A DNA stretch of 64,000 nt from Bacillota bacterium (GTDB lineage Bacteria; Bacillota; Clostridia; Christensenellales; SZUA-584): assembly GCA_023428025.1 (NCBI GenBank), contig JAEYZN010000021.1, positions 260,604-324,603 on the forward strand, written 5' to 3'. The notes below the pieces were generated by a model. It made no database searches, had not been told where the DNA came from, and saw nothing but the letters and a program-made list of their open reading frames with translations. Positions 28,741-36,949 of this stretch are shown here, in pieces. The position numbers and the translations under genes were made by a program. The first letter of the stretch is position 1. Each line of letters starts with the position of its first letter.

Positions 28741-29006
28741 TTCCAAAACCATCCTGTGGCGCCATAAAATCCTCTTGCGCTACGTCGTTTATTTCATTTG
28801 TATCTTGGGAATCAAGTTATTGTCTCGGATGAATGTCTTTTGTGGGGACGGTTTGAGTATAGAAAATCCGTCTCCATTTGTATTTAGATTCTCGTTTTCT
28901 ATTGGTCACTATTGTTCATATGCAAAAGTTTCATAGGCGTATACGAAACTTTCATACGTGTGGTTTTGTTGTGATCGGTGCTCACCGTCGGGCTTGATGG
29001 TACGGC

Positions 29007-29036
29007 ATAAAAATACGCCCTCACAGCGGATGGCGT
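29007..29036 (-). terminator. Probable terminator of the Gfo/Idh-dehydrogenase unit
   Basis: On the minus strand ACGCC pairs with GGCGT around a 12-nt loop and is followed by ATTTTTAT. It is weak alone but stands 15 bp beyond the strong 17-bp hairpin, so the two together could end the transcript of dehydrogenase paralogue 3. Confidence 0.45.
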
Positions 29037-29050
29037 CCTATTCAATATAT

Positions 29051-29087
29051 GCCTGTTACCGGCTGCTTAAAGCAGCCGGTAACAGGC
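29051..29087. repeat. Perfect 17-bp inverted repeat with 3-nt loop
   Basis: GCCTGTTACCGGCTGCT and its exact reverse complement are separated by TAA. The element starts 30 bp after the stop of dehydrogenase paralogue 3. It lacks a U-run, so it may be a stem that protects the mRNA end, a mobile repeat unit, or a protein-binding palindrome. Confidence 0.75.
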
Positions 29088-29116
29088 GCAGTACGGGAGG
29101 CAGCCAATGAAGAGGG

Positions 29117-30292
29117 TTATTTCATTCCGGGAATAAACGCGGCCTTGATTACTTCGTTGCCTTTGTCGATCTTTGCGAATATATCCGTCGCGGCTTTTGC
29201 CGTCAGCGGAATACGATGCGTCACCAGCGCTTCCAGGTCCTTCTTGACCCGCGGATCGGCCAGCACCGTTGCGGCGGTCTGGGTTGCGGCATTGAGGCCC
29301 AGCTTGGCATAGATGGACATCACGCTCAATATGGTCAGTCCTTTGAAGTGGATGTAGCACCAGTCCGTCGTCACCGGGTTGCAGCCCGCGCCGATCTGCC
29401 CGACCTTGCAGCCCATGCCGGCGATATAAGGGATCAGGCTGACGGATTCCGGCGTGCCGATGCATTCCAGAATCACATCCGCCCCCCGGCCCTTGGTGAC
29501 ATCGCGGACAAACTCCACCACGTTCGTCGTGTTGGGATCAATCGCGTAATCGGCGCCCATCTTCAGGGACATTTCACGCTTGAAGGGCTGCGGGTCTGTT
29601 GTGATGATGGTGCCCGCATTGTAGAGTTTTCTCGCAAATATAGTGCACATCAGGCCCACAGCGCCCTGTGCCAATATCACCACAGCATCGCCGTACTTCA
29701 CGATTTCCCGCGGCATCAGGTTGGTAAAGCCGACCATCTCCGCATAGGCGCCCACTTCATCCGTCACGCCCTCGGGAATTTTCGCCAGCATGTTCCGCGG
29801 TACGATGACGTATTCGCCGAAGCTGCCGTTGCTGCCCATGCAGGTCACGCGATCGCCCAGCTTATAGCCTCCGGGTGTACCGAAGAACTCCATCATCGGG
29901 CGAAAATCACGCGTGTACATATCAGGTGTTACGCCGATCGTCTGGTCGTCACCGTCCACCGGCCCGATTTCCACGATCTCGCCCATACCTTCATGCCCCA
30001 TCAGCGACGGGTACGGCGTAAACGGATACGGATTGATGTAGTTCTTGGCCAGCGGATCGCCTTCCAGCCGGTTGTCCAAGATACGGAAATGATGCGGCAG
30101 CATCTTAAGCTTCTGATGGTCATGCGGCGGATGCAGCGCCTTGACGGTATTGAGGTCGGTCTGATTGCAGATGGTGCTCGCCTTCACCTTAACCAAAACC
30201 TGATTGGGACCCGGATGCGGGATATCCCGTTCCTGCAGCTCCCAGGGACCGCCTTTGCCCATAAGGACTAAGTGTTTGGACTTTTCAGCCAT
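29117..30292 (-). CDS. Zinc-dependent medium-chain dehydrogenase, HPPHDHQ subfamily (paralogue 3)
   Basis: A 391-residue paralogue, the longest of the seven. Conserved: Cys42 (ICNQTD), LHPPHDHQ at 53-60, LPHHFRILDNR, His100-Glu101 (LMGHEGMG), Glu185 (AYAEM, with Met replacing the usual Pro). Rossmann site LAQGAVG with Asp after IITT favouring NAD. The C-terminal signature is GAGCNP/DWCYIHFKG, so the first Cys of the GACC pair is replaced by Gly. Extra length lies after the GHE motif (DDQTIGVTPDMYTRDFRPMMEFFGTPG). ATG at 30292 with AAGGAGAG upstream. It follows the Gfo/Idh gene by 66 bp and probably shares its transcript. Confidence 0.9.
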   Translation of the reverse strand: MAEKSKHLVLMGKGGPWELQERDIPHPGPNQVLVKVKASTICNQTDLNTVKALHPPHDHQKLKMLPHHFRILDNRLEGDPLAKNYINPYPFTPYPSLMGHEGMGEIVEIGPVDGDDQTIGVTPDMYTRDFRPMMEFFGTPGGYKLGDRVTCMGSNGSFGEYVIVPRNMLAKIPEGVTDEVGAYAEMVGFTNLMPREIVKYGDAVVILAQGAVGLMCTIFARKLYNAGTIITTDPQPFKREMSLKMGADYAIDPNTTNVVEFVRDVTKGRGADVILECIGTPESVSLIPYIAGMGCKVGQIGAGCNPVTTDWCYIHFKGLTILSVMSIYAKLGLNAATQTAATVLADPRVKKDLEALVTHRIPLTAKAATDIFAKIDKGNEVIKAAFIPGMK

Positions 30293-30358
30293 GGTTTAGT
30301 CTCTCCTTTTTTATTTGATAGCGTTTATTTCTTAGTATCTCTCCCTTTCGATCTGGCT

Positions 30359-31396
30359 TTACAGCGCTGTCGGCATGCCCCACTTCTCCCGGACCGCCTC
30401 CATGACGCGGGCCAGTTGCATGCTGTCCTCCCAGGTCATCTCCGGCGCCTGTCTGCGGCCTTCCAGCACGTATCCGGAGACCGCCTCTATCTCATAGCGA
30501 AACCCTTCGTGGGCCTCATCCACATATTCGTCGGTAAACTTGTCCGCTGATTCATCCGAGAACGGGTCTCCCCGGTTGATTCGCAGCTCCGCGGTATCCG
30601 GCTGCCAAAAATGCTGCCCCAGTACAATGCTGCCAAGCTCGCCGTATATCGACGCGCATGTGGGTCTTCGGGACACGAAAGAGCTGGACAAATGGGACAG
30701 GCTGTCTCCATGCCGGAATATAATCGCGTTCTGCCGGTCTGTCCCCGTTCCGCCATTATATCTCTGCACAACGGTTTGAATCTCGTCCGGCAATCCTCCC
30801 ATCACGTCCCAGGACAACGCCACGCAATAGAGCCCCAGGTCGCTGAGCGCTCCACCCCCACCCGACACATCCTTGCGCCACGCCAGCCAGGCGTTGTCTT
30901 CCGGGTCGGATGCGCTGCCGGGCACGGCGATACCGAAATGGGCGTCCAGATACAGAGGCCGGCCAATCCGTCCTTCCCTTATCCACTCCATCACTTTTTT
31001 GTATGCGGGGAAAAAACGCATCCAGAGGCCTTCCATCAGGAGCAGATCGGTGGCCTCGGCCGCATCGATCATCCGTTTTGTTTCCATAACGCTTCGGGCC
31101 ATCGGCTTCTCGCAGACCACGTTTTTTCCGGCGGAGAAGCATATCAGTGCATGCTCGGCATGCAGAAAGTTCGGCGACGCAATATAGACGATGTCGATGT
31201 CGTCCCGGGCCAGCATCTCCGCATAGCTGCCGTATGCGCCCGCCACGCCGAATTCGTCGGCAAACCCCTGCGCACACGCCTTGTCGCGCGAGCAGACCGC
31301 CACCAGCTCCGCGTTCCTCGCCCGCTTGAGTTCCACCACAAACCGCCGGGTGATGCTGCCTCCGGTACTGAAGAACGCCCATCTCGCTTTTCTCAT
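30359..31396 (-). CDS. Gfo/Idh/MocA family NAD(P)-dependent oxidoreductase
   Basis: A 345-residue two-domain oxidoreductase. The Rossmann loop is FFSTGGSITRRFV near the N-terminus, followed by AVCSRD and the family hallmark CEKPMARS at about 92-99. The C-terminal alpha/beta domain has LMEGLWMRFFPAYKKV and GGGALSDLGLYCV, which resemble the dimeric dihydrodiol dehydrogenase/glucose-fructose oxidoreductase branch. Start chosen is the ATG at 31396 (MRKARWAFFSTGG); an upstream extension of 32 codons has no family similarity. First gene of a unit with dehydrogenase paralogue 3. Likely oxidises or reduces a sugar or cyclitol hydroxyl; substrate unknown. Confidence 0.88.
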   Translation of the reverse strand: MRKARWAFFSTGGSITRRFVVELKRARNAELVAVCSRDKACAQGFADEFGVAGAYGSYAEMLARDDIDIVYIASPNFLHAEHALICFSAGKNVVCEKPMARSVMETKRMIDAAEATDLLLMEGLWMRFFPAYKKVMEWIREGRIGRPLYLDAHFGIAVPGSASDPEDNAWLAWRKDVSGGGGALSDLGLYCVALSWDVMGGLPDEIQTVVQRYNGGTGTDRQNAIIFRHGDSLSHLSSSFVSRRPTCASIYGELGSIVLGQHFWQPDTAELRINRGDPFSDESADKFTDEYVDEAHEGFRYEIEAVSGYVLEGRRQAPEMTWEDSMQLARVMEAVREKWGMPTAL

Positions 31397-31856
31397 AGTC
31401 CTCAACCCATCCAGCTGATAGGACGGCCAGGCTGCCCTGACCGCCGTTATCGTTGTTATGAATACTCCGGAAGAATAGTGTTTAAAATCCAAGCTTAGTG
31501 GTTCAGTTCAAATTGCGCCTCCGCCGGGTTATCCCTTCCCGTTACTCATCAAAGTTCCGCGTAAATGCTCTTCAATACGAATTGAAGCGTTCTGCCATGA
31601 AAGCAGTTTCGCGAACCGGAACAAGCATGAAATTTCGTTGCACATCAGCCACATTTGAACTGTTCATAACCCCGTTATCAACACAGCCAAGCAGCGCGCC
31701 ATGCGCATTTATACCAATGCCTTCACGGGGTTTGATTGCATTGATTTCAGTATAACAACCACCATGGTTGTTGTATTTTGACTATTATTCATAATTCATC
31801 ACTTTTGTTTATTGATTTACGTTTTGGTGCTATCGCTATTGATTTTTCAAACATAT
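31397..31856. other. 460-bp intergenic region, promoter side of the Gfo/Idh unit
   Basis: No gene is supported. It carries a conspicuous palindrome at 31751-31775 and is AT-rich toward the terminator of the response regulator. A plus-strand frame at 31498-31755 lacks a ribosome site and recognisable features. Confidence 0.5.
31751..31775. promoter_or_regulatory. Long palindrome, probable operator
   Basis: AACAACCA (31754-31761) and TGGTTGTT (31765-31772) form a perfect 8-bp inverted repeat around CCA; with one G-T type mismatch the arms extend to 11 bp. It lies between the Gfo/Idh unit and the end of the sensor trio. Confidence 0.45.
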
Positions 31857-31883
31857 AAAAAAGCCTCCGGGCAAGCCGGAGGC
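31857..31883 (-). terminator. Rho-independent terminator of the sensor trio
   Basis: On the minus strand GCCTCCGG and CCGGAGGC form a perfect 8-bp stem with a 5-nt loop followed by six T. It is 18 bp downstream of the response-regulator stop. Confidence 0.9.
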
Positions 31884-31901
31884 GAGTCGCAGGAAAGCAG
31901 C

Positions 31902-33122
31902 TTAGTTCCTCACCTGATTCTTCTGTTTCTTTCTGTATTCTTCAGGCGATATGCCGAGTTCCTTTTTGAAGGCAAGACTGAAATAGTGCTGACTGTTGAA
32001 CCCCACCTTGTCCGCTATCTCATATAACTTCAGCACAGGGTCACCCATCAGCTCTGTTGCTTTGGCGATGCGGATACTGGACAGCAGCTCCCGAAATGAG
32101 ATGCCCAGTTCCGCTTTCAGCAGCTTCCACGCATACGTCCGGCTGATCTTGAACTCTTCGCATAAATTCTCCACAGAGAAATCACTGCAGCTGTAGTTGG
32201 CCATGATATACTGCTTCATACCATTGACAATCGGCGTAAAATCATTTTCCTTACGCAATTTTGTGATCAGCTCAAGATAGATGATGGGAACGGCGTGATA
32301 CCCTCCCACAATGGTCTTTTTGACCGTACTGACCATGCAGTCGCATAACCGGCTGACAGCTTCGTTGATGTCCGTGATCATCGCGTTGATCTTTTGCACA
32401 TCGGTCACCGAAACGATGGCCACGATATTATCGGAATCGTCCTTGAACACGATTGTTCTTGGGTATTCCCCAAGCTTATCTGAAATGGTGTTAAAGAGCT
32501 GAAACATCAGCTGGCCTTTATCCAGGTTTCTGGTGATGGCTTCCTCTTTGATTCTGGCCAGCGGCGCAATGACGAACATTGTCGCCTGCTCATCAAAATC
32601 AATATCCATGATATCTTTCTGCTGCATGAATTCATCGGAGGTGATGTTGCCCTTCACCCAATCGTTCAGGAAGCGTTCTTTGACGGATGTCAGATCATTT
32701 CGGATACACCCTTTCGCCCAGCCCAGGTATTTTTCGTTGATGATGCGTTTGTCCAGTTCACTGCAGGCCTTGCTCATCACCGAATATAGCTGGTCTTTGA
32801 TCACGGGCTTGAGGATGAAATCGAAGACCTTCAGTTTGATCGCGCTCAATGCATAATTGAAATCATCATGGCCTGTGATGACAATCACCAGCGTATCCGG
32901 TTGCCGTTCAGACAGTATCTCAACGAATTTGAGCCCGTCGATATAGGGTATGCATATGTCGGTAATGATAATATCCGGCTTCCTTTCCAAGGCCAGGCTT
33001 AGGGCTTCGCGGCCATCCTGGGCTTCGCCGACCACCTCCAGGCCCATTTCCTCCCAGGGCAGTATACGCAGCAATCTTTCCCTGATCCGTTCTTCGTCAT
33101 CAACAATAATCATTCTATACAT
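31902..33122 (-). CDS. Response regulator, YesN type (REC + AraC HTH)
   Basis: A 406-residue regulator. The receiver domain has DD at 8-9, Asp55 in IITDICIPYID and Lys105 in FILKP. A central region of about 180 residues is of unknown function, as in long YesN proteins. The C-terminal AraC/XylS double helix-turn-helix includes FSVENLCEEFKISRTYAWKLLK and LYEIADKVGFNSQHYFSLAFKKELG. The ATG at 33122 (MYRMIIVDDEER) overlaps the kinase stop by 8 bp. With the kinase and binding protein upstream it forms a sensing trio, presumably controlling the adjacent transporter and dehydrogenase units. Confidence 0.91.
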   Translation of the reverse strand: MYRMIIVDDEERIRERLLRILPWEEMGLEVVGEAQDGREALSLALERKPDIIITDICIPYIDGLKFVEILSERQPDTLVIVITGHDDFNYALSAIKLKVFDFILKPVIKDQLYSVMSKACSELDKRIINEKYLGWAKGCIRNDLTSVKERFLNDWVKGNITSDEFMQQKDIMDIDFDEQATMFVIAPLARIKEEAITRNLDKGQLMFQLFNTISDKLGEYPRTIVFKDDSDNIVAIVSVTDVQKINAMITDINEAVSRLCDCMVSTVKKTIVGGYHAVPIIYLELITKLRKENDFTPIVNGMKQYIMANYSCSDFSVENLCEEFKISRTYAWKLLKAELGISFRELLSSIRIAKATELMGDPVLKLYEIADKVGFNSQHYFSLAFKKELGISPEEYRKKQKNQVRN

Positions 33123-34605
33123 TTTCCACCTGCTCATTGGTAATCAACGGATGCCATATCTCCACCGTTGTTCCTTCCCCATAAACACTTTTGAAATGCA
33201 CACCGTATTTTGATGAAAATGACAGCTTGATCCTCTCATTCACGTTATAGACACCATAACCGGTATTATTGATGCCCTGAATCAGATTCTGATTCAATAT
33301 ATCGACCTTTTCTTTTGGTATACCGATACCATTATCCGCTACCTTCATGTAAAGCATCCCGTTTTTTTCACGGGCTTCTATCTGTATCAACCCCTTCCCC
33401 GGCTTTTGTTTGACGCCATGATATATAGCGTTCTCCACGATGGGCTGCAGCGTCATCTTTAAAACCTTGTTGCAGAGGATATGATCGTCACACGAGATTG
33501 TATAGTCGAACCGGTTTTTATACCGGACCTTCTGGACGATCAGATAGCTGTTGACATGTTCCAGTTCCTCTCCCACAGCTTGCGTGGGTTTGCCTTTGCT
33601 TAAGCTGAGCCTGAAGAATACAGTGAGGGCGCAGACGATCTCCACGATCTCATCCTCTCCATGTTCTTCGGCGATAGCCAAAATTGTTTCGAGCGTGTTA
33701 TAGAGAAAGTGGGGCTTGATCTGGGCCTGCAATATCCTCAGTTCCGCGTTCCTGTTGCTCTTCTGTTCAGTGTAAACCAAATGGATCAAATTCTTGATTT
33801 CCGCAATCATGCTGTTGAAGCTGTTGCCCAGTTGGTTGATCTCGTCGTTCCTTTCGCCTTCAAACAAGACCTCTAGGTCGCCGCCCTCCGCCTGTTTCAT
33901 CAGCGTCTGAAGCTTGTTGACAGGATTGATGATCGTCCTGCGGACGATCAATACGCCCATTGTCAGGCAAAACGACAGTACAACCGCCAGCACCCCGACG
34001 GAGATATAAAATGAAGTCTGTGTCATTGACACGATCCGCGTTTTGACCGTCCCGTAATATTCTATGTCCTTCTCGACAAACAATCTGAAATTATCTTCGA
34101 TAAACCCGCCGATATCACTGGCATCATTCAGCTTTTCGGTCAGTGTTGAGACGGACGAAAATCCGGTCCCTTTCATTCTGATGATCTCATCGCATGTGTC
34201 CTGAAATCTCTTGACGAGTATCTTGTTGACTTCAAATATCTTTCTGAGTTCCTCTGTTGTGATATTGGCTTCGATGACCTTCAGCGATTCGTTTATCTCG
34301 TTGATCTTGTTGGAATAATTCGACTCCAGATTGACCAATATCTCATTTGAGCTGATAAGTATCGAGTTCTGAAGCATATTTTCGATCTCTGATGTGAGCG
34401 TCAGAACTTTGTTCTCATTTTCAATAGCCGTAATAATGGCGTTATATTGGCTGATGGGCATTCTGTACCAAAAGATGGGCAGCAAGCCCACCAAGCCCAT
34501 AACCACGACCGACAGCACAAAAACGCCCAGGAGACGGGTTCTTATACTGGAGGTATGAAGGTGATATAATCTCGTTTTTGTCGGTGCCTTGCTGCTCATC
34601 CTCAT
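33115..34605 (-). CDS. Sensor histidine kinase, YesM/LytS-like
   Basis: A 496-residue membrane kinase. TM1 is near 25-45, the extracellular region is only about 135 residues and mostly helical, TM2 is near 185-210 (ISVGVLAVVLSFCLTMGVLIV), then HAMP. The phospho-acceptor is in LQAQIKPHFLYNTLETI; the ATPase part shows LQPIVENAIYHGV, DNGIGIP and GVYNVNERIKLSF. The small helical ectodomain suits interaction with the neighbouring binding protein rather than direct sugar binding. It starts 29 bp after the binding-protein stop. Confidence 0.91.
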   Translation of the reverse strand: MRMSSKAPTKTRLYHLHTSSIRTRLLGVFVLSVVVMGLVGLLPIFWYRMPISQYNAIITAIENENKVLTLTSEIENMLQNSILISSNEILVNLESNYSNKINEINESLKVIEANITTEELRKIFEVNKILVKRFQDTCDEIIRMKGTGFSSVSTLTEKLNDASDIGGFIEDNFRLFVEKDIEYYGTVKTRIVSMTQTSFYISVGVLAVVLSFCLTMGVLIVRRTIINPVNKLQTLMKQAEGGDLEVLFEGERNDEINQLGNSFNSMIAEIKNLIHLVYTEQKSNRNAELRILQAQIKPHFLYNTLETILAIAEEHGEDEIVEIVCALTVFFRLSLSKGKPTQAVGEELEHVNSYLIVQKVRYKNRFDYTISCDDHILCNKVLKMTLQPIVENAIYHGVKQKPGKGLIQIEAREKNGMLYMKVADNGIGIPKEKVDILNQNLIQGINNTGYGVYNVNERIKLSFSSKYGVHFKSVYGEGTTVEIWHPLITNEQVENV

Positions 34606-34634
34606 CCAATCCCATTGGCTCTTTTCTGCCGCTC

Positions 34635-35798
34635 TCAGTCTGCCGGTTCAGCCTTAAACTCCTCATGGTAGATCACTTCCCACACCGATGAGAGGTTTTC
34701 CTTTGTCACCTTGACGGCCGGCGTCTGCACATATTGGGGCGGCGTTTTGCCGGACAACGACACCACAATGTTGAGCGCCTCCGCCACCCCCTGAAGATAT
34801 GGCTGCTGAGAGCCCGTCCCCACAAAAAGGCCGTCCGAAGACAGGGAGTACGCGCTCTCTTTGCCGATATCCGGTCCTGTCACGTATATCTCTTTACCCT
34901 TGTTTTGGATGATCGTCGCGGCGGCCATGGCCGGCTGGTCCCACGACGCCCATATCCCCTTGATGTTGGGATGGGCCTCCAATATCAACTCGGTTTTCTT
35001 TGCGGCATCCTCGTTGTTGCTGATCAGCTCCGTTACGGCGATTTGAATATCCGGATAGTTTTTAAGGGCATCCATGTAACCTCTCCGGCGTTCCACTTCT
35101 TCGTTGTTGTTGATAGCTTCATACTGAAGCAGCGCGATCTCGCCCTTTCCGCCAATACGCTGAGCCAAAAACTCGGCGCTGACATACCCCATTTGATAAT
35201 CGTCAGGCATCACGATCGCGCCGTAATCCTTCCCGTATTGCAGACCCAATGTGGGTTCACCGATAAACTGGACCTTGATCCCTTTGTCGATCACATCCTT
35301 GACAGCCGGTGTTAAGACGTTTGTAGAGAGATTATAGACCACGATCACGTCGGGCTTGAGGGCTGCGAGGCTTTCCAGATTTGATATCATCCTGTTCGTA
35401 TCCATCTGTCCGTCAGTCACCGCGAGCAAGCTGATATTGAACTTTTCGAGCGTGTCCCGCAGGCCGTTGATAAGGACTTTAGACCACTGCGTATAGTATT
35501 CGTGCATACAAACAGCTACGGTGTAATTGCCTTGCTGCACGATACTGATGTCTTCAGGTGAAATCATCGCCTTCAGGTCCTCAATCGTTGACAGCTTCTG
35601 TCCGTTGGCGTTATATTCACTCATTGGCAGGATATCATCGCCGGAAGGCAAGGGGTATGTGATGTCCAGGCTGTCTATGGTCACAACTTCGTTCTGCGAC
35701 GACAAGGCGTTTCCATTTGTGCAGGCATTCATAAAGACAATGATTGCTGTTAAGCAAAGGGCCAACCACTTATATTGTCCTTTTATACGCCTGTTCAT
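34635..35798 (-). CDS. Sugar-binding lipoprotein of a sensor system (XylFII/RbsB-like)
   Basis: A 387-residue lipoprotein with lipobox FMNAC (Cys26) and a Peripla_BP_4-type mature domain (NYTVAVCMHEYYTQWSKVLINGLRDTL, KPDVIVVYNLS, MPDDYQMGYVSAEFLAQRIGGKGEIALLQ, IKGIWASWDQPAMAAATIIQNKG). There is no permease or ATPase next to it; a LytS-like kinase and YesN regulator follow at once. This matches the XylFII-LytS-YesN arrangement, where the binding protein presents sugar to the kinase. Start is the ATG at 35798; the TTG at 35807 overlaps the only GGGAG. Confidence 0.86.
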   Translation of the reverse strand: MNRRIKGQYKWLALCLTAIIVFMNACTNGNALSSQNEVVTIDSLDITYPLPSGDDILPMSEYNANGQKLSTIEDLKAMISPEDISIVQQGNYTVAVCMHEYYTQWSKVLINGLRDTLEKFNISLLAVTDGQMDTNRMISNLESLAALKPDVIVVYNLSTNVLTPAVKDVIDKGIKVQFIGEPTLGLQYGKDYGAIVMPDDYQMGYVSAEFLAQRIGGKGEIALLQYEAINNNEEVERRRGYMDALKNYPDIQIAVTELISNNEDAAKKTELILEAHPNIKGIWASWDQPAMAAATIIQNKGKEIYVTGPDIGKESAYSLSSDGLFVGTGSQQPYLQGVAEALNIVVSLSGKTPPQYVQTPAVKVTKENLSSVWEVIYHEEFKAEPAD

Positions 35799-36209
35799 CG
35801 TGCGCAATCTCCCTATTTAATATAAAGAACATGGAAGACTTTACTTTTTTACGGGCTTGTCATCATTCAGATTTATGTTCTGATTCTATTACCAGCCATA
35901 CAGTTAAAAAACAACTACAGAAACAAATCAAAAGAATTCCTTTAAGTCTCTTCATAATGCTTGAGTTGCGCTTGTCAGACTACACTGCCTTTGATTTATT
36001 CCTGTTTTGTGTTTACCAACACCGATTGGGAAAATCATATCTATCACAGATATTAATGGAAGTCCTCTGTTTTACTCGGTAAAATCATTTTAATATAATG
36101 ATCGTCAATCGTATTTATAATATTGTCTTTATTTCGTCACTCTTGTTAACCCTTCGACCTGGTGCGTTTATTATAACCGATAGACGCCCTATCGATAATC
36201 CAGGTCTGT
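35799..36209. other. 411-bp AT-rich intergenic region
   Basis: No gene is supported. It is the promoter side of the sensor trio and the 3' side of the TetR gene. The only clear structure is a 6-bp inverted repeat CGATAG-(5)-CTATCG at 36178-36194, followed on the minus strand by an AT-rich stretch, which may weakly terminate the TetR transcript. Confidence 0.45.
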
Positions 36210-36791
36210 TTAAGGCGCATCCTCTCCTATGTCGGCTTTCGCCAGGCATTGTTCGACCATATTATAAATTCCCCGCTGTGTGATATAGTACATCAACCGC
36301 TCCACGGCATCGGGAGACTCCTTCATCCCTTCCAGAATCCACCCGATAATCGTATAGGTATACCCATATGTATAAAACCATGCGATAAACGCTCTATCCT
36401 TTGCCGCAATCATGCGTCCGCCACAATAATGATCGATAATGCGCAGTACAATTTTGTAGTTCTCGTTAAAGAAAAAGCCCGATAAACTGTTTTGGCATTG
36501 TGCGCTGAAGGCGTTGACGTAAAAGGCTTGGTCTTCTCTGAGGGCGTTCAGTATGAACCTGGAAATACCCGGCAAGCCAAGGCCGGCTTGCTCCCGTACA
36601 ACATCCATGATCTCCGTTTTGAATACCCAGCACACCAGATCCTGTTTATCGATAAAGTGGTTATAGAATGTCTTGCGGTTGAGCCTGCAGGCATCCGCGA
36701 TGTCCTGAATCGTCACTTTATCCAGCGGCTCTGTTTCCATGAGTTTCTTGACAGCATCCGCCAGCAGTTGTTTTGTTACCTCAGTCTTCAT
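36210..36791 (-). CDS. TetR/AcrR family transcriptional regulator
   Basis: A 193-residue regulator with the helix-turn-helix VTIQDIADACRLNRKTFYNHFIDKQDLV at about residues 26-53 and a helical ligand domain ending in GIYNMVEQCLAKADIGED. Divergent from dehydrogenase paralogue 4 (158 bp apart), which it probably controls. The shared intergenic region holds two copies of GAATTGT (36839-36845 and 36863-36869) that are candidate half-sites, and an AT-rich promoter segment. Confidence 0.87.
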   Translation of the reverse strand: MKTEVTKQLLADAVKKLMETEPLDKVTIQDIADACRLNRKTFYNHFIDKQDLVCWVFKTEIMDVVREQAGLGLPGISRFILNALREDQAFYVNAFSAQCQNSLSGFFFNENYKIVLRIIDHYCGGRMIAAKDRAFIAWFYTYGYTYTIIGWILEGMKESPDAVERLMYYITQRGIYNMVEQCLAKADIGEDAP

Positions 36792-36949
36792 GTGCGCCTC
36801 CGCCCATTTGATTGCGGTTAGACCTACCCAAAACCACGGAATTGTGGAAAATTCAACAAATAGAATTGTTTGTGTATTTCATTTTTCTTTCTCTTTATTA
36901 GTATTTGCATTATACATGAGCCTATCATAAATAGCAAAGGAGATTTGCC

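Larger units (their letters stand above)
28665..29116. other. 452-bp intergenic region with several inverted repeats
   Basis: No gene is supported. It carries the promoter side of the epimerase/importer operon, two adjacent small inverted repeats (28712-28740), a terminator-like hairpin (29007-29036) and a 17-bp perfect inverted repeat (29051-29087) just after dehydrogenase paralogue 3. This separates the upstream Gfo/Idh-MDR unit from the importer operon. Confidence 0.55.
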
